A stretch of 64,000 bases of DNA from contig NZ_CP080413.1 of the NCBI RefSeq assembly GCF_019457475.1, positions 744,001 to 808,000 on the forward strand, written 5' to 3'. Shown here piece after piece: positions 9,756 to 19,405 of the stretch. The notes under the pieces are model-generated. The model was given only the letters and a program-made list of their open reading frames with translations. It was not told where the DNA came from and ran no database searches. The position numbers and the translations under genes were made by a program. Within the stretch, counting starts at the first letter, position 1, and each line of letters starts with the position of its first letter. Origin of the DNA: Shewanella acanthi (GTDB taxonomy: Bacteria; Pseudomonadota; Gammaproteobacteria; Enterobacterales; Shewanellaceae).

Positions 9756-10343
9756 TTATTTTTTCGGTAATAACTTTGCAGTTTTCAATATGATAGGGGT
9801 AACTGGCACATCCGGCCAACCAAGTTTAGCATTGGTGGATGTTTCAACGACGGCCATGGCTTCGAGGACTTCTCTGCCTTGGATTACCTCACCAAATACG
9901 GCATAACCCCAGCGGCGACGTGAAGGATCAAGCTTAGTATTGTCTGCAACGTTAAAGTAGAACTGGCGGGTGGCAGAATGTGGCTCATTCTCTCGGGCCA
10001 TCGCAATGGTGCCCATGCTGTTTGTCAAGCCATTGCCCGATTCGTTGAAGATAGGTTCTCCCTCCGGCAGCTCTTCCATTTTTGGGTTAAGGCCACCGCC
10101 TTGCACCACAAAGTCACTGATAATACGATGAAAAATCGTATTATTATATTCGCCTTTCACAACGTAGGTTAGGAAGTTATCTACGGTAATAGGGGCGCGG
10201 GTTCTATCGAGTTCAACCACGATTTTACCTAGGCTGGTATCAAATTCGACTTGGGGATACAGGGTATCTTTTTGAATGTCGATCGCCGCAAGGCTGTTAA
10301 AGCTGCTGCATAGAATAACCAGTGCGGATAGCCAACGAAACAT
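9756..10343 (-). CDS. Periplasmic cyclophilin-type peptidyl-prolyl isomerase
   Basis: Cyclophilins catalyse cis-trans isomerisation of Xaa-Pro bonds during folding. This 195-residue protein has a signal peptide (cleavage likely after LAA near residue 20) and so acts in the periplasm, like PpiA. The core shows FHRIISDFVVQGGG with the catalytic Arg, the ARENEPHSATRQFYFN segment and RRWGYAVFGEV. I choose the ATG at 10343 because AAGGAG is six bases upstream; an ATG two codons earlier touches the ribosome site. It lies just downstream of yajG on the same strand. Confidence 0.9.
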   Translation of the reverse strand: MFRWLSALVILCSSFNSLAAIDIQKDTLYPQVEFDTSLGKIVVELDRTRAPITVDNFLTYVVKGEYNNTIFHRIISDFVVQGGGLNPKMEELPEGEPIFNESGNGLTNSMGTIAMARENEPHSATRQFYFNVADNTKLDPSRRRWGYAVFGEVIQGREVLEAMAVVETSTNAKLGWPDVPVTPIILKTAKLLPKK

Positions 10344-10375
10344 AGTCATCTCCTTATTGAACTTGGACGTTGCAA

Positions 10376-10939
10376 CTATTGTTGCAGAAACTGATTCAGC
10401 TCAGGGTCATTTAAAATCTCCCCAGTGAGTTGCCCAAGTAATTTATTCATATCCATTTCAAGACTCGCAAAATCAGGAGTTAACGGCCCCTTAAGGGTGC
10501 CCTTTGCACGGTACTGTTTGTTGAGTTCTTGGCTTGAATTACGTGCCTGAACAGAAATGACAACGCTATGCTTAGCTTCATAGCCGAAGGTCTTTTTAGT
10601 GACATCCATTTGTAATTCCTGCAGCTGGATCTGGACTGAGCTGCTGGCACCCGGATCGATTTGATAGCCGACTTGGGAGAATCCATTACGGAAGACTTCA
10701 TCGAGCAGCATTTGTGGCGGTTCACTCGGGCCAACAAGGCGAGTTTTTGTGCCTTCTTCCATAAAACGTGCGACATATTCGTTGCTACGGGCATCGACAG
10801 TGTCTAAAGAAATAGGTGTTGCATTGTAGCTATGCTGGGTGATGTTCGGTACTTGTGGGCTAAATGCCATGTGAGTGGGGTTGTTGGCACAGCCCACGAA
10901 AAATAGGGGAAAAGCCAGTGTGAGTAAAAAGCGTTTCAT
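10376..10939 (-). CDS. yajG: YajG-family lipoprotein
   Basis: This is a 187-residue predicted lipoprotein with a lipobox ending in FVGC at about Cys17, followed by Ala-Asn, which favours sorting to the outer membrane. The rest matches the YajG family, with short beta strands and no known activity. In E. coli yajG is adjacent to ampG and bolA, and the neighbourhood here keeps yajG near ampG with two genes between. It probably shares a transcript with the cyclophilin 32 bases downstream. Confidence 0.85.
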   Translation of the reverse strand: MKRFLLTLAFPLFFVGCANNPTHMAFSPQVPNITQHSYNATPISLDTVDARSNEYVARFMEEGTKTRLVGPSEPPQMLLDEVFRNGFSQVGYQIDPGASSSVQIQLQELQMDVTKKTFGYEAKHSVVISVQARNSSQELNKQYRAKGTLKGPLTPDFASLEMDMNKLLGQLTGEILNDPELNQFLQQ

Positions 10940-11280
10940 GGGGTATCTCGTACTGATAAAAGTGGCTACAGCATACCAGAAATCATTTGGGATGCCACAG
11001 AGCTAGAGGTCCGAGGGCTTTGATGATTTTTGTTTATTATTCAGTACTTGAAACTGTTTAATCGGGAGGATTTTGATTGTAAATAGATTAAGGGTCGCCG
11101 GATAAATTGTTGCTGACTAAATCGCCACAATTTGAGCTTGCACCCTTTTAATGCAATGGGGGAAGGGGTAGATTAAAAATGCGCAGCTTTTATGCAAGCA
11201 CTTTTAATCAAACACTGTTAATCGAGAAAATCAGTCAAATAAGAGAGCAGGTATGCTCCTAATGTGCTAAGGCGAAGACC
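10940..11280. other. Intergenic region between yajG and the DUF2804 gene
   Basis: This divergent promoter region of 341 bases is AT-rich. I see no clear operator, terminator or RNA gene in it. Confidence 0.4.
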
Positions 11281-12312
11281 ATGTCCACTTTTATTACGCA
11301 AGTCGCCCCTGATAGCCTTATTAATTCAAAAGGATACCCTCATTTTGGCCATTTCGATGGCATCGTCAGTACGCTTGGACTCAGTGAATTTGCCTACTTC
11401 GATACTATGGATAGACCCGCATCGACTTGGGCTAAGCATTTTGATTATAAGCAGTTTCAGTTTGTGTCTATTGTGACAGGCCGATACGTTGTCGGGGTGG
11501 CGCTGGCCGATATCGCCTATTTAGGCAGTGCCTTTTGTTACACCTATGAAATCAAAACGAATCGACTGATTGAGCAAACTTGGCTTAAACCCTTAAAGTT
11601 TGGCTATAGCATGACCCCATCTCCCTGTAATGGGCTGGCGGTAATTGGCCGAGAGGGGGGGAGTATTCGCTTTGAGATTGTCGATGGGCTGTGGCGATTA
11701 ATACTTGATACCAAAAGGCTTAAGGCGGATGTGACTTTGCACCCTGCTGCGTTAAGTTTACCTTTAGCCATGTGCAGCCCAACGGGTTACAACGGCTGGA
11801 CCTATACCCAAAAACACAATGGCCTTACGGTTAAAGGGCAACTCACTATTGATCATGAGCCACAGCCGCTTAATCAGGCCTTTGCTGGGTACGATTTTTC
11901 AGCAGGTTATATGCGCCGTGATACCAGTTGGCGCTGGGCGTCCATCAATGGGCAAATCGATGAAGGTGTTATTGGCTTGAATCTCGCTGCAGGGGTTAAT
12001 GAAACCGGCGTCACTGAAAACGTGTTTTGGATTAATGGCGAGCGGTATTTATTGGGGCCAGTGCAATTTGATTTCGATCGTTATGGGCTGCCTGGAAACG
12101 TAATCTGGCGTATTTATAGTCACGATGGCCGAATTGATCTGGAATTCAGTGCGCGGAACTGTCGCAGTGAAAAGCGTAATTTACTGTTCTTTAAAAGTAA
12201 TTTTCGCCAGTACCTAGGCTATTTCAATGGTTCTGTTAGCGATCCTCAAGGCCGCAGATATCAGCTCAATAATGTCCTTGGGTTAACGGAGGACCATTAT
12301 GCCCGCTGGTAA
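11281..12312 (+). CDS. DUF2804-family protein
   Basis: This 343-residue soluble protein matches the DUF2804 family, a group of unknown function found in several proteobacteria. It lacks a signal peptide. Aromatic-rich blocks such as GYDFSAGYMRRDTSWRWAS near residue 202 are typical of the family and suggest a beta-rich fold. It is followed 51 bases later by a fatty-acid-hydroxylase-type membrane protein on the same strand, so a role in lipid metabolism is possible but only inferred. Confidence 0.75.
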   Translation: MSTFITQVAPDSLINSKGYPHFGHFDGIVSTLGLSEFAYFDTMDRPASTWAKHFDYKQFQFVSIVTGRYVVGVALADIAYLGSAFCYTYEIKTNRLIEQTWLKPLKFGYSMTPSPCNGLAVIGREGGSIRFEIVDGLWRLILDTKRLKADVTLHPAALSLPLAMCSPTGYNGWTYTQKHNGLTVKGQLTIDHEPQPLNQAFAGYDFSAGYMRRDTSWRWASINGQIDEGVIGLNLAAGVNETGVTENVFWINGERYLLGPVQFDFDRYGLPGNVIWRIYSHDGRIDLEFSARNCRSEKRNLLFFKSNFRQYLGYFNGSVSDPQGRRYQLNNVLGLTEDHYARW

Positions 12313-12363
12313 TCTCTTATCTCATCGCAAACAAGCTTATTCAGGGGAGCTTTGGATACCTAA

Positions 12364-13236
12364 ATGCAACTTTCCGACCTAATTGCTCACCCCGAAGTCT
12401 TGCTCTTGGTACTCGCCCCGCTGTTTTTACTCTGTATTTTGTTTGAATGGTATCTTGGGGACAGAAGGCAAAAATTACCCTTAAGTGCGAGGTACCAAAA
12501 ACCAGAGCTGCTTTGCAATATGGCGCTGGCGGCCATGCATCAAGGGGCGGATATCTTGACGGGTTTACTGGTGGCAAAGCTCTATCTGGCTGTGTTTGGC
12601 TGGCGACTGTTTGACATCGAAATGGGCGCACTGGGTTTTATCGCCCTGATGATTGCCCAGGATTTTTGTTATTACTGGTTTCACCGTGCGAGCCATCGTA
12701 TTCGTTGGATGTGGGCGGCACACGTGGTGCACCACAGCTCCGAGAATATGAATTTTAGCACCGCATTTAGGCAGAGCTTAATGTATCCCATCGCGGGTAT
12801 GTGGCTGTTTTGGCTCCCCTTAGTCATCCTAGGTTTTGATCCAAACTGGGTGGTTTTTGTGGTGCTGCTGAACCTTGGGTTGCAGTTTTTCGTTCATACC
12901 CAGGCGGTCAAAAGTTTGGGGTTACTCGAGTTAATTTTTAATACCCCGTCGCACCATAGAGTGCACCATGGCCGTAATCCCCAATACATAGATAAAAACT
13001 ATGCAGGCGTGCTGATTATTTGGGACAAGCTGTTTGGCACCTTTGAGCCGGAAGTTGAAACTGTGGTTTATGGCGTAACTAAGCCCGTGAACAGTTTTAA
13101 TCCCATCAAAGTAACCTTTACTGAATGGCTGGATATGTTTAGGGAAGTTTCCCTGAAAGGTTTAAGCCTTCGACATCGTTTAGGGATTTTATTTTCGCCG
13201 CCGAGCAGGGCATCGCCCCCTAAAAAACAGGATTAA
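12364..13236 (+). CDS. Sterol desaturase/fatty acid hydroxylase family protein
   Basis: This is a 290-residue integral membrane di-iron oxygenase of the fatty acid hydroxylase superfamily. The histidine clusters that bind iron are all visible: HRASH near residue 101, HVVHHS near 120, and HHRVHH near 200. Four to five hydrophobic segments surround them. A GGGGAG ribosome site precedes the ATG. Bacterial members hydroxylate or desaturate lipids of various kinds, and no substrate can be named from sequence. It probably forms an operon with the DUF2804 gene. Confidence 0.85.
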   Translation: MQLSDLIAHPEVLLLVLAPLFLLCILFEWYLGDRRQKLPLSARYQKPELLCNMALAAMHQGADILTGLLVAKLYLAVFGWRLFDIEMGALGFIALMIAQDFCYYWFHRASHRIRWMWAAHVVHHSSENMNFSTAFRQSLMYPIAGMWLFWLPLVILGFDPNWVVFVVLLNLGLQFFVHTQAVKSLGLLELIFNTPSHHRVHHGRNPQYIDKNYAGVLIIWDKLFGTFEPEVETVVYGVTKPVNSFNPIKVTFTEWLDMFREVSLKGLSLRHRLGILFSPPSRASPPKKQD

Positions 13237-13385
13237 CGCATGTGTCTTCGGCTTTCTTTCGGTGCTAGTCCTTGTATCACCAGTGAGAACCGTGGTCGGA
13301 TTGGCGTTTTTAAGGATGTCTTACCTGCCAATCCCGCGCGCGATAGATTAGAATAGCCGTGAATTCCAACATTAGAGCGAGCGAT

Positions 13386-14783
13386 ATGCACGTACATATT
13401 TTAGGTATTTGTGGAACCTTCATGGGTGGTTTGGCGTTACTCGCAAGAGCCAAGGGCCACAGAGTCACTGGCTCAGATACAAATGTGTATCCACCGATGA
13501 GCACGCAACTTGAAGAGCAAGGCATTGAGCTTATTCAAGGTTTTGACCCAAGCCAGTTAGGCGAATCTGGCAATCATCCCGATTTAGTGGTGATTGGTAA
13601 TGCCATGAGCCGTGGCAATCCCTGTGTTGAGGCGGTGCTGAATTTAGGCATTCCTTACACCTCTGGTCCACAATTTTTAGCCGACCATATTTTACCAGAG
13701 CGTTGGGTATTAGCCGTCTCTGGCACCCATGGAAAAACCTCCACTTCAAGCATGCTCGCTTGGATTTTAGAAGACTGCGGTTATCAGCCAGGCTTTTTAA
13801 TTGGTGGCGTACCGCAAAACTTTGGTGTGACTGCCCGCCTCGGTGAGTCGGCATTTTTCGTTGTTGAAGCCGATGAATACGACAGCGCCTTCTTCGATAA
13901 GCGCTCTAAATTTGTTCATTATCATCCGCGTACATTGGTTATCAATAACCTCGAATTTGATCATGCGGATATCTTTGCCGACTTAGCCGCGATTCAAAAA
14001 CAGTTCAATCATCTGGTTCGCACTGTGCCTAGTCAGGGCAAGATCATTTGGCCTGCCGATTCACTCGCTGTGAAGCAAACCATTGATCTAGGATGTTGGA
14101 GCGAGCAAGAAACTTTCCACACTACTGAAGTGGCAAAAGGCTGGTATGCCAAGTCACTTAGCGATGATTGCCATGAATTTGAAATCCATTTCGACGGCGA
14201 ATTGCAGGGCGTACTCGACTGGAATTTGATTGGTCAACATAACGTTGAAAACGCCATTATGGCGATTGCCGCTGCGCGCCATGTAGGTGTTGTGCCGAGC
14301 GCTGCCATTGCCGCGCTGAGTCGTTTTGTGCCGCCTAAGCGTCGCCTCGAGTTATTAGGAAGCGTGAATGGGGTGCAAGTGTTTGATGATTTTGCACATC
14401 ACCCAACGGCAATTGCGACGACCCTCAAGGGAATGCGCGCTAAGGTAGGGCAGAGCAAAATTACCGTGGTATTAGAGCCGCGTTCAAATACCATGAAGAG
14501 TGGTGTGCATAAGGACACTTTAGCTCATTCTATGATGCAGGCCGATGAAGCCTTTTTATATCAAGCCGATACCATCGACTGGAATATGAAAGAAGCTATG
14601 GAAGCTGCGGTGATTCCTGTCACTGTACTCACACAAATCGACGATGTGGTGGCTAAGGTGGCCGCAAACGCTAAAGCGGGCGACACTATTGTGGTGATGA
14701 GTAACGGCGGCTTTGGTGGCTTACACCAAAAATTATTGGCAGCACTTGCAGTAAGCCCTCAATTTGCAGAGCAGGCGAGCTAA
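13386..14783 (+). CDS. mpl: UDP-N-acetylmuramate:L-Ala-gamma-D-Glu-meso-DAP ligase
   Basis: Mpl joins recycled murein tripeptide to UDP-MurNAc, returning it to peptidoglycan synthesis. The 465 residues follow the Mur ligase layout. The N-terminal [14 protein letters not shown] binds UDP-MurNAc, the ATP loop GTHGKTSTS is near residue 113, and the central [10 protein letters not shown] is near 335. I start at the ATG at 13386 because the protein then begins like E. coli Mpl; an in-frame GTG at 13359 would add nine unconserved residues. ubiX begins one base after its stop. Confidence 0.95.
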   Translation: MHVHILGICGTFMGGLALLARAKGHRVTGSDTNVYPPMSTQLEEQGIELIQGFDPSQLGESGNHPDLVVIGNAMSRGNPCVEAVLNLGIPYTSGPQFLADHILPERWVLAVSGTHGKTSTSSMLAWILEDCGYQPGFLIGGVPQNFGVTARLGESAFFVVEADEYDSAFFDKRSKFVHYHPRTLVINNLEFDHADIFADLAAIQKQFNHLVRTVPSQGKIIWPADSLAVKQTIDLGCWSEQETFHTTEVAKGWYAKSLSDDCHEFEIHFDGELQGVLDWNLIGQHNVENAIMAIAAARHVGVVPSAAIAALSRFVPPKRRLELLGSVNGVQVFDDFAHHPTAIATTLKGMRAKVGQSKITVVLEPRSNTMKSGVHKDTLAHSMMQADEAFLYQADTIDWNMKEAMEAAVIPVTVLTQIDDVVAKVAANAKAGDTIVVMSNGGFGGLHQKLLAALAVSPQFAEQAS

Positions 14784-14784
14784 C

Positions 14785-15444
14785 ATGGGATATCCCAAGT
14801 CTTCAAAAGCGATTAGCCTAGCTTGGACTGGCGCCTCAGGTGCGCCCTACGGGCTTAAATTATTGGAATGCCTATTAGCGTCGGGCTATCAGGTATTTTT
14901 AATGATTTCGAGCGCCGCCCGTGTGGTGCTTGCCACTGAGCATGGTCTGCAGCTAAGCGCCAATGGCGATAAAGCGAAAGCACAGCTGCTGGCATTGTTA
15001 GCGGAAAAACAGGTCAGTGTCGCGGGCGAATTAGTTGTGCTGGGCAAGGATGAATGGTTTTCGCCGCCAGCTTCGGGCAGCGCGGCACCTAAACAAATGG
15101 TGATTTGCCCTTGCTCCACGGGTACCTTAGCGGCGGTTGCCACGGGGATGAGTAATAATTTGCTCGAACGAGCGGCGGATGTGGTGCTAAAGGAGCGCGG
15201 GCAACTTATCTTAGTTCCTCGAGAAACGCCCTTTAACGCTATACACTTAGAGCATATGCTGAATCTTTCCCGCCTCGGGGCGACCATTATGCCTGCAGCG
15301 CCTGGCTTTTATCACAATCCCAAATCGATTGAAGATCTGGTAGACTTCATGGTCGCTCGAATTCTTGATCATTTGGGCGTTGAACATGCATTAACGAGTC
15401 GCTGGGGTTATGACAAACAAACCGCCCACGACATCGACAATTGA
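14785..15444 (+). CDS. ubiX: Flavin prenyltransferase UbiX
   Basis: UbiX attaches dimethylallyl phosphate to FMN to make the prenyl-FMN cofactor of UbiD-type decarboxylases, needed in ubiquinone synthesis. The 219-residue protein has the N-terminal FMN motif TGASGAPYG, the [12 protein letters not shown] segment near residue 112 and the [14 protein letters not shown] block near 150. The ATG at 14785 directly follows the mpl stop; an upstream in-frame TTG is not needed. hpt follows seven bases after its stop. Confidence 0.93.
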   Translation: MGYPKSSKAISLAWTGASGAPYGLKLLECLLASGYQVFLMISSAARVVLATEHGLQLSANGDKAKAQLLALLAEKQVSVAGELVVLGKDEWFSPPASGSAAPKQMVICPCSTGTLAAVATGMSNNLLERAADVVLKERGQLILVPRETPFNAIHLEHMLNLSRLGATIMPAAPGFYHNPKSIEDLVDFMVARILDHLGVEHALTSRWGYDKQTAHDIDN

Positions 15445-15451
15445 GACAGAT

Positions 15452-15982
15452 ATGAAACACACCACCGAAGTGATGATCTCTGCACAAGAGATCAGTCAAA
15501 AATTGGATCAAATGGCAGAGCAAATCAATGCCCACTACGCCAACAGCGAGCGTTTGCTGATGGTGGGATTGCTCAAGGGATCCGTCGTATTTATGGCTGA
15601 CCTGTGTCGCCGTATTAAAGGCCACGTTGAAATCGATTTTATGTCGGTTTCTAGCTATGGCAACGCAATGACCAGTTCACGGGATGTGAAAGTGCTGAAG
15701 GATCTACAGTCGGATATCGCAGGTCGCGATGTGTTGATTGTGGAAGATTTAATTGATTCAGGTAACACTCTGAACAAAGTGCGTGAAATGTTGATGCTAC
15801 GCGAGCCTAAGAGTCTTGCTTTGTGTACATTGCTTGATAAGCCAGAGCGGCGCGAAGTGGACGTAAAGGTCGACTTTATCGGCTTTACCATCCCCGACGA
15901 GTTTATTGTCGGTTATGGAATCGACTACGCTGAGCAATATCGCAATTTGCCTTATATTGCCAAAGTGGTACCGCTGGAATAA
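15452..15982 (+). CDS. hpt: Hypoxanthine phosphoribosyltransferase
   Basis: Hpt salvages hypoxanthine with PRPP to form IMP. The 176 residues run parallel to E. coli Hpt, with the PRPP-binding loop [13 protein letters not shown] near residue 95 and the flexible loop [14 protein letters not shown] near 66. The ATG at 15452 gives the same N terminus ([10 protein letters not shown]) as E. coli; an in-frame ATG at 15410 would overlap ubiX by 35 bases. It is the last gene of the mpl-ubiX-hpt unit and is followed by a terminator. Confidence 0.95.
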   Translation: MKHTTEVMISAQEISQKLDQMAEQINAHYANSERLLMVGLLKGSVVFMADLCRRIKGHVEIDFMSVSSYGNAMTSSRDVKVLKDLQSDIAGRDVLIVEDLIDSGNTLNKVREMLMLREPKSLALCTLLDKPERREVDVKVDFIGFTIPDEFIVGYGIDYAEQYRNLPYIAKVVPLE

Positions 15983-16002
15983 GGCATCTAACTTCGTTTA
16001 TT

Positions 16003-16026
16003 AAACTCCCGCCACGGCGGGAGTTT
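16003..16026 (+). terminator. Rho-independent terminator after hpt
   Basis: An 11-bp stem AAACTCCCGCC with its complement and a two-base loop lies 20 bases after the hpt stop and runs into T-rich sequence. Confidence 0.85.
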
Positions 16027-16162
16027 TGTTATCTGTACTTTTGTTGGTGTGTGGCATGCCAAGCAGTTGGAGAGCGTTTAAAATTTATCCCATTGCACCA
16101 ATTGGTTTTGCGTTTTTCGGCACCATTTTATTACTTTGTCATTTCAATCATTAGGGACCACT

Positions 16163-17101
16163 ATGGCCAACAAAGCCCACGCCCTCGTACTCGAGGGGCT
16201 TAAGAAGACCTATAAAGGCGGCGTAGAAGCGGTGAAGGGGATCAGTCTTACCGTAGAACAAGGCGACTTTTTTGCCCTTCTCGGCCCCAACGGTGCGGGC
16301 AAATCGACCACCATCGGCATTATTAGTTCGTTAGTGCAAAAGACTGAAGGCACAGTGAAGGTCTTTGGATTAGACATTGACCAGCAACTCGAAGAAGCAA
16401 AATTGTGTATCGGTTTAGTGCCTCAGGAATTTAACTTCAACCAGTTTGAAACCGTGCTGCAAATTGTAGTGAACCAAGCGGGTTACTACGGTGTACCCAA
16501 GCATATTGCACTTGAGCGCGCAGAAAAATACTTAAGCCAATTGGATTTATGGGAAAAGCGCAACAGCCAATCCCGCACGCTTTCTGGTGGGATGAAGCGT
16601 CGTTTGATGATCGCCCGCGCCTTGATGCACGAACCTAAGCTGCTGATTTTAGACGAGCCAACCGCCGGCGTGGACATTGAGCTGCGCCGTTCGATGTGGG
16701 AGTTTTTAAAGCAAATTAATCAGCAAGGCGTGACTATCATTCTCACGACGCACTACCTTGAAGAAGCCGAAATGCTGTGCCGCAATATCGGCATTATCGA
16801 CAAGGGCGTGCTGGTGGAATGCACCACCATGAAATCCTTGCTCAGCAAGCTGAACATGGAAACCTTTATTCTCGATCTTCGCCATGACATTCATAAGGTG
16901 CCGATGCTCAGAGGCATGAATTGCCGTTTGAGCGATCCACATACCTTAGAGGTTGATGTGGCGAAGGAGCATAACCTCAACGACATGTTTAGTCAGTTAA
17001 CCCTCGCTAACGTGGAAGTGCTGTCGATGCGCAATAAATCAAATCGTTTAGAAGAACTCTTTGTCGAGTTAGTGAAAAAATCACAGGGAGCCAAGGCATG
17101 A
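16163..17101 (+). CDS. yadG: ABC exporter ATP-binding protein (YadG-like)
   Basis: This 312-residue ATPase pairs with the membrane protein encoded just downstream. The Walker A motif GPNGAGKST, the signature LSGGMKRRL, Walker B LLILDEPTAGVD and the switch histidine in TTHYLEEAE are all intact. The C-terminal 80 residues form the extra domain of drug- and polysaccharide-exporter ATPases. The ATG at 16163 has AGGGA upstream; an in-frame TTG at 16136 is rejected. The stop overlaps the next start (ATGA). The substrate of YadGH is unknown. Confidence 0.92.
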   Translation: MANKAHALVLEGLKKTYKGGVEAVKGISLTVEQGDFFALLGPNGAGKSTTIGIISSLVQKTEGTVKVFGLDIDQQLEEAKLCIGLVPQEFNFNQFETVLQIVVNQAGYYGVPKHIALERAEKYLSQLDLWEKRNSQSRTLSGGMKRRLMIARALMHEPKLLILDEPTAGVDIELRRSMWEFLKQINQQGVTIILTTHYLEEAEMLCRNIGIIDKGVLVECTTMKSLLSKLNMETFILDLRHDIHKVPMLRGMNCRLSDPHTLEVDVAKEHNLNDMFSQLTLANVEVLSMRNKSNRLEELFVELVKKSQGAKA

Positions 17102-17868
17102 AGCAGCTCTATTTTATTGCCTTTAAGAGCATTTTAACGAAAGAAGTGAATCGTTTTACCCGCATTTGGATCCAAACCTTAGTGCCACCAGCGATCACTA
17201 TGACACTGTATTTCTTAATTTTTGGTAATTTGGTGGGTAGCCGCATCGGTGAAATGGGTGGTGTGACCTACATGGAGTTTATTGCGCCGGGTCTTATCAT
17301 GATGTCAGTGATTACGAACTCCTACTCAAACGTCGCCAGCTCCTTTTATAGCGCCAAGTTTCAGCGCAACCTCGAAGAGTTGATGGTGGCACCTGTGCCG
17401 CACTATGTGATGATCGCAGGCTATGTCGGCGGCGGCGTTGCCCGTGGTTTGTGTGTTGGCCTAATTGTTACCCTTGTGGCCATGTTCTTCGTCGATATCA
17501 GTCTGCATCATGCGGGGCTGGTTATTATGACGGTGTTTTTAACCTCGGTACTCTTCTCGCTAGGCGGGTTAATCAACGCGGTATTTGCCAAGAGTTTCGA
17601 TGATATTAGTATCATCCCGACCTTTGTGTTGACACCCTTAACCTACCTTGGCGGTGTGTTCTATTCGTTGTCTTTATTGCCATCTTTCTGGCAAGGGGTT
17701 TCTGCACTTAACCCTGTGGTGTACATGATAAACGTGTTCCGCTACGGCTTTTTAGGTTTCGCCGATATCAGTATTCCGCTGTCTATCGCCATTATGGTGG
17801 GCTTTTGCATAGCACTTTGGGGCGTCGCTTATTACCTAATTTCACGCGGTATTGGTTTGCGTTCATAG
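17098..17868 (+). CDS. yadH: ABC-2 type permease (YadH-like)
   Basis: This 256-residue integral membrane protein has six hydrophobic segments and matches the ABC-2 permease family, closest to YadH. The conserved ABC-2 block with LEELMVAPVPHYVMIAGYV near residue 92 is present. It overlaps the ATPase gene by four bases, so the pair is one exporter. A terminator follows 25 bases later. Confidence 0.92.
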   Translation: MKQLYFIAFKSILTKEVNRFTRIWIQTLVPPAITMTLYFLIFGNLVGSRIGEMGGVTYMEFIAPGLIMMSVITNSYSNVASSFYSAKFQRNLEELMVAPVPHYVMIAGYVGGGVARGLCVGLIVTLVAMFFVDISLHHAGLVIMTVFLTSVLFSLGGLINAVFAKSFDDISIIPTFVLTPLTYLGGVFYSLSLLPSFWQGVSALNPVVYMINVFRYGFLGFADISIPLSIAIMVGFCIALWGVAYYLISRGIGLRS

Positions 17869-17893
17869 TTTGAAATGATTTATTGAGTGATAA

Positions 17894-17918
17894 AAAAGGG
17901 AGCCTAGGGCTCCCTTTT
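17894..17918 (+). terminator. Terminator between yadH and asnC
   Basis: An 11-bp stem AAAAGGGAGCC with its complement closes a three-base loop. The flanking A- and T-runs allow use in both directions. Confidence 0.85.
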
Positions 17919-17942
17919 ACATTTAAAGAGTATCGCCTAAGT

Positions 17943-18404
17943 CTAGGGTTTGACCGCTCTTACAATGGGGTTTTGTAAACTAATTAAGGTTTCGGTCGAT
18001 TGGATTTCGTCGATGGATTGGATGCGGTTAATCAGGACATGCTGCAGGCCATCGATGGACTGACACATAACTTTGACAAAGATGCTGTAATTGCCCGTGG
18101 TGTAGTAGGCTTCGACCACTTCTTCTAAGGCGTTGAGTTTGGCAATAGCCGCTGGGTAGTCGCCGGCGCTCTTTAGATTAATGCCAATAAAACAGCAGAC
18201 ATCGTAGCCGAGGGCCTTGGGATTAATGGTGATTTGTGCGCCTGTGATGATACCCGCTTGTTTCATCTTTTCGACCCGCACATGGATAGTGCCCGCACTG
18301 ACGCCAAAGCGTTTTGCCAGTTCGGCAAAGGGGGTGCGCGCATCCTGCATTAGGGCTTCGAGGATCTGGTTATCTAGCTGATCGCGCTGAAATGCAGTTT
18401 CCAT
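17943..18404 (-). CDS. asnC: Lrp/AsnC-family regulator AsnC
   Basis: AsnC is a small leucine-responsive-type regulator that responds to asparagine and, in E. coli, activates asnA. The 153 residues show the N-terminal helix-turn-helix (FAELAKRFGVSAGTIHVRVEKM near residue 26-47) and the C-terminal RAM ligand domain. Similarity to E. coli AsnC is high over the full length, including AYYTTGNYSIFVKVM. I start at the ATG at 18404 with GAGAG upstream; an upstream in-frame GTG adds eleven residues without support. No asnA lies next to it here. Confidence 0.9.
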   Translation of the reverse strand: METAFQRDQLDNQILEALMQDARTPFAELAKRFGVSAGTIHVRVEKMKQAGIITGAQITINPKALGYDVCCFIGINLKSAGDYPAAIAKLNALEEVVEAYYTTGNYSIFVKVMCQSIDGLQHVLINRIQSIDEIQSTETLISLQNPIVRAVKP

Positions 18405-18515
18405 AAATAAACTCTCAGTAACATAATGAATTGTCACAAAGTTACGTGTTTTTATGGAGAATGGCTACTTTTTTTGCCTTAATTTCAGTTGAATTCCGCT
18501 ATCGCGTGACGGCGA

Positions 18516-19193
18516 TTATTGTTCGCCTTCGGCTTGGCAGAAAGGCGCATCGGCGCTAAAGGTCATGCTCTCACCTGTGTACGGATGCTTGATAGTAAGC
18601 TCCGCCGCATGCAGCAGTAATCGTGGCGCAAGAGACTTCGCCAATGGGTCGGCATAGAAGCCGTCACCTAAAATCGGGTGGCCGAGCGCCATCATGTGCA
18701 CCCGCAACTGGTGCGAACGACCCGTGATGGGTTTTAGTTTGACTAAGGTTGACCGTTTGGCACGGCTTAACACTTCAAAGTGAGTCAGCGATGGCTTGCC
18801 AATCCCGTGGTCAACCTTTTGCTTGGGGCGATTCGGCCAATCACAAATCAGTGGGTAATCGACGCTGCCCGTATTGGCTTTGATATGGCCAGCCACCCGT
18901 GCGAGGTAGGTTTTGCTGGTTTCACGGTCGTGGAACTGGCGTTTTAACTCACGTTCGGCGCTACGAATAAGGGCAACGACCATGACGCCAGAGGTGGCCA
19001 TATCGAGGCGATGCACGATTTGGCAATGGGGATGATCGGCTTTGACGCGGGCATAAACACTGTCGTAATGGGCAGGATCGCGACCAGGCACAGACAATAA
19101 TCCCGAGGGCTTATTGACCACAATGATATCTTTATCCTGATAAAGAATATCGAGCCAGGGCGTTGTCGGTGGTTGGTAGATAAAATCAGTCAT
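18516..19193 (-). CDS. rluA: Dual-specificity pseudouridine synthase RluA
   Basis: RluA makes pseudouridine at 23S rRNA position 746 and at position 32 of several tRNAs. The 225 residues have the catalytic aspartate in HRLDMATSG near residue 62, the LICDWPNRPKQK block near 120 and KPITGRSHQLRVHM near 158. Length and sequence match E. coli RluA more closely than RluC or RluD, and no S4 domain is present. The ATG at 19193 has a better-placed GAGCG than the upstream ATG at 19205. Confidence 0.93.
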   Translation of the reverse strand: MTDFIYQPPTTPWLDILYQDKDIIVVNKPSGLLSVPGRDPAHYDSVYARVKADHPHCQIVHRLDMATSGVMVVALIRSAERELKRQFHDRETSKTYLARVAGHIKANTGSVDYPLICDWPNRPKQKVDHGIGKPSLTHFEVLSRAKRSTLVKLKPITGRSHQLRVHMMALGHPILGDGFYADPLAKSLAPRLLLHAAELTIKHPYTGESMTFSADAPFCQAEGEQ

Positions 19194-19405
19194 AATCGCG
19201 CTCATAGTTTAATGCGGGGCAAAGATACTCCCCAAGGGCGGTGGGTGCAAGTCTGGCGGCGGTATATCTCGCCTTGACGCAAGTTATCAGCCCTTTGGCT
19301 AGGGTTTAACTCGCTTTCTTATTTATGATTTGCTGATAGAGCTATATTCGAGTTTTTGTTATACTCCTCACCTTTTCGTTATTGTTCGTTTGAGCCCAAA
19401 GAAGT

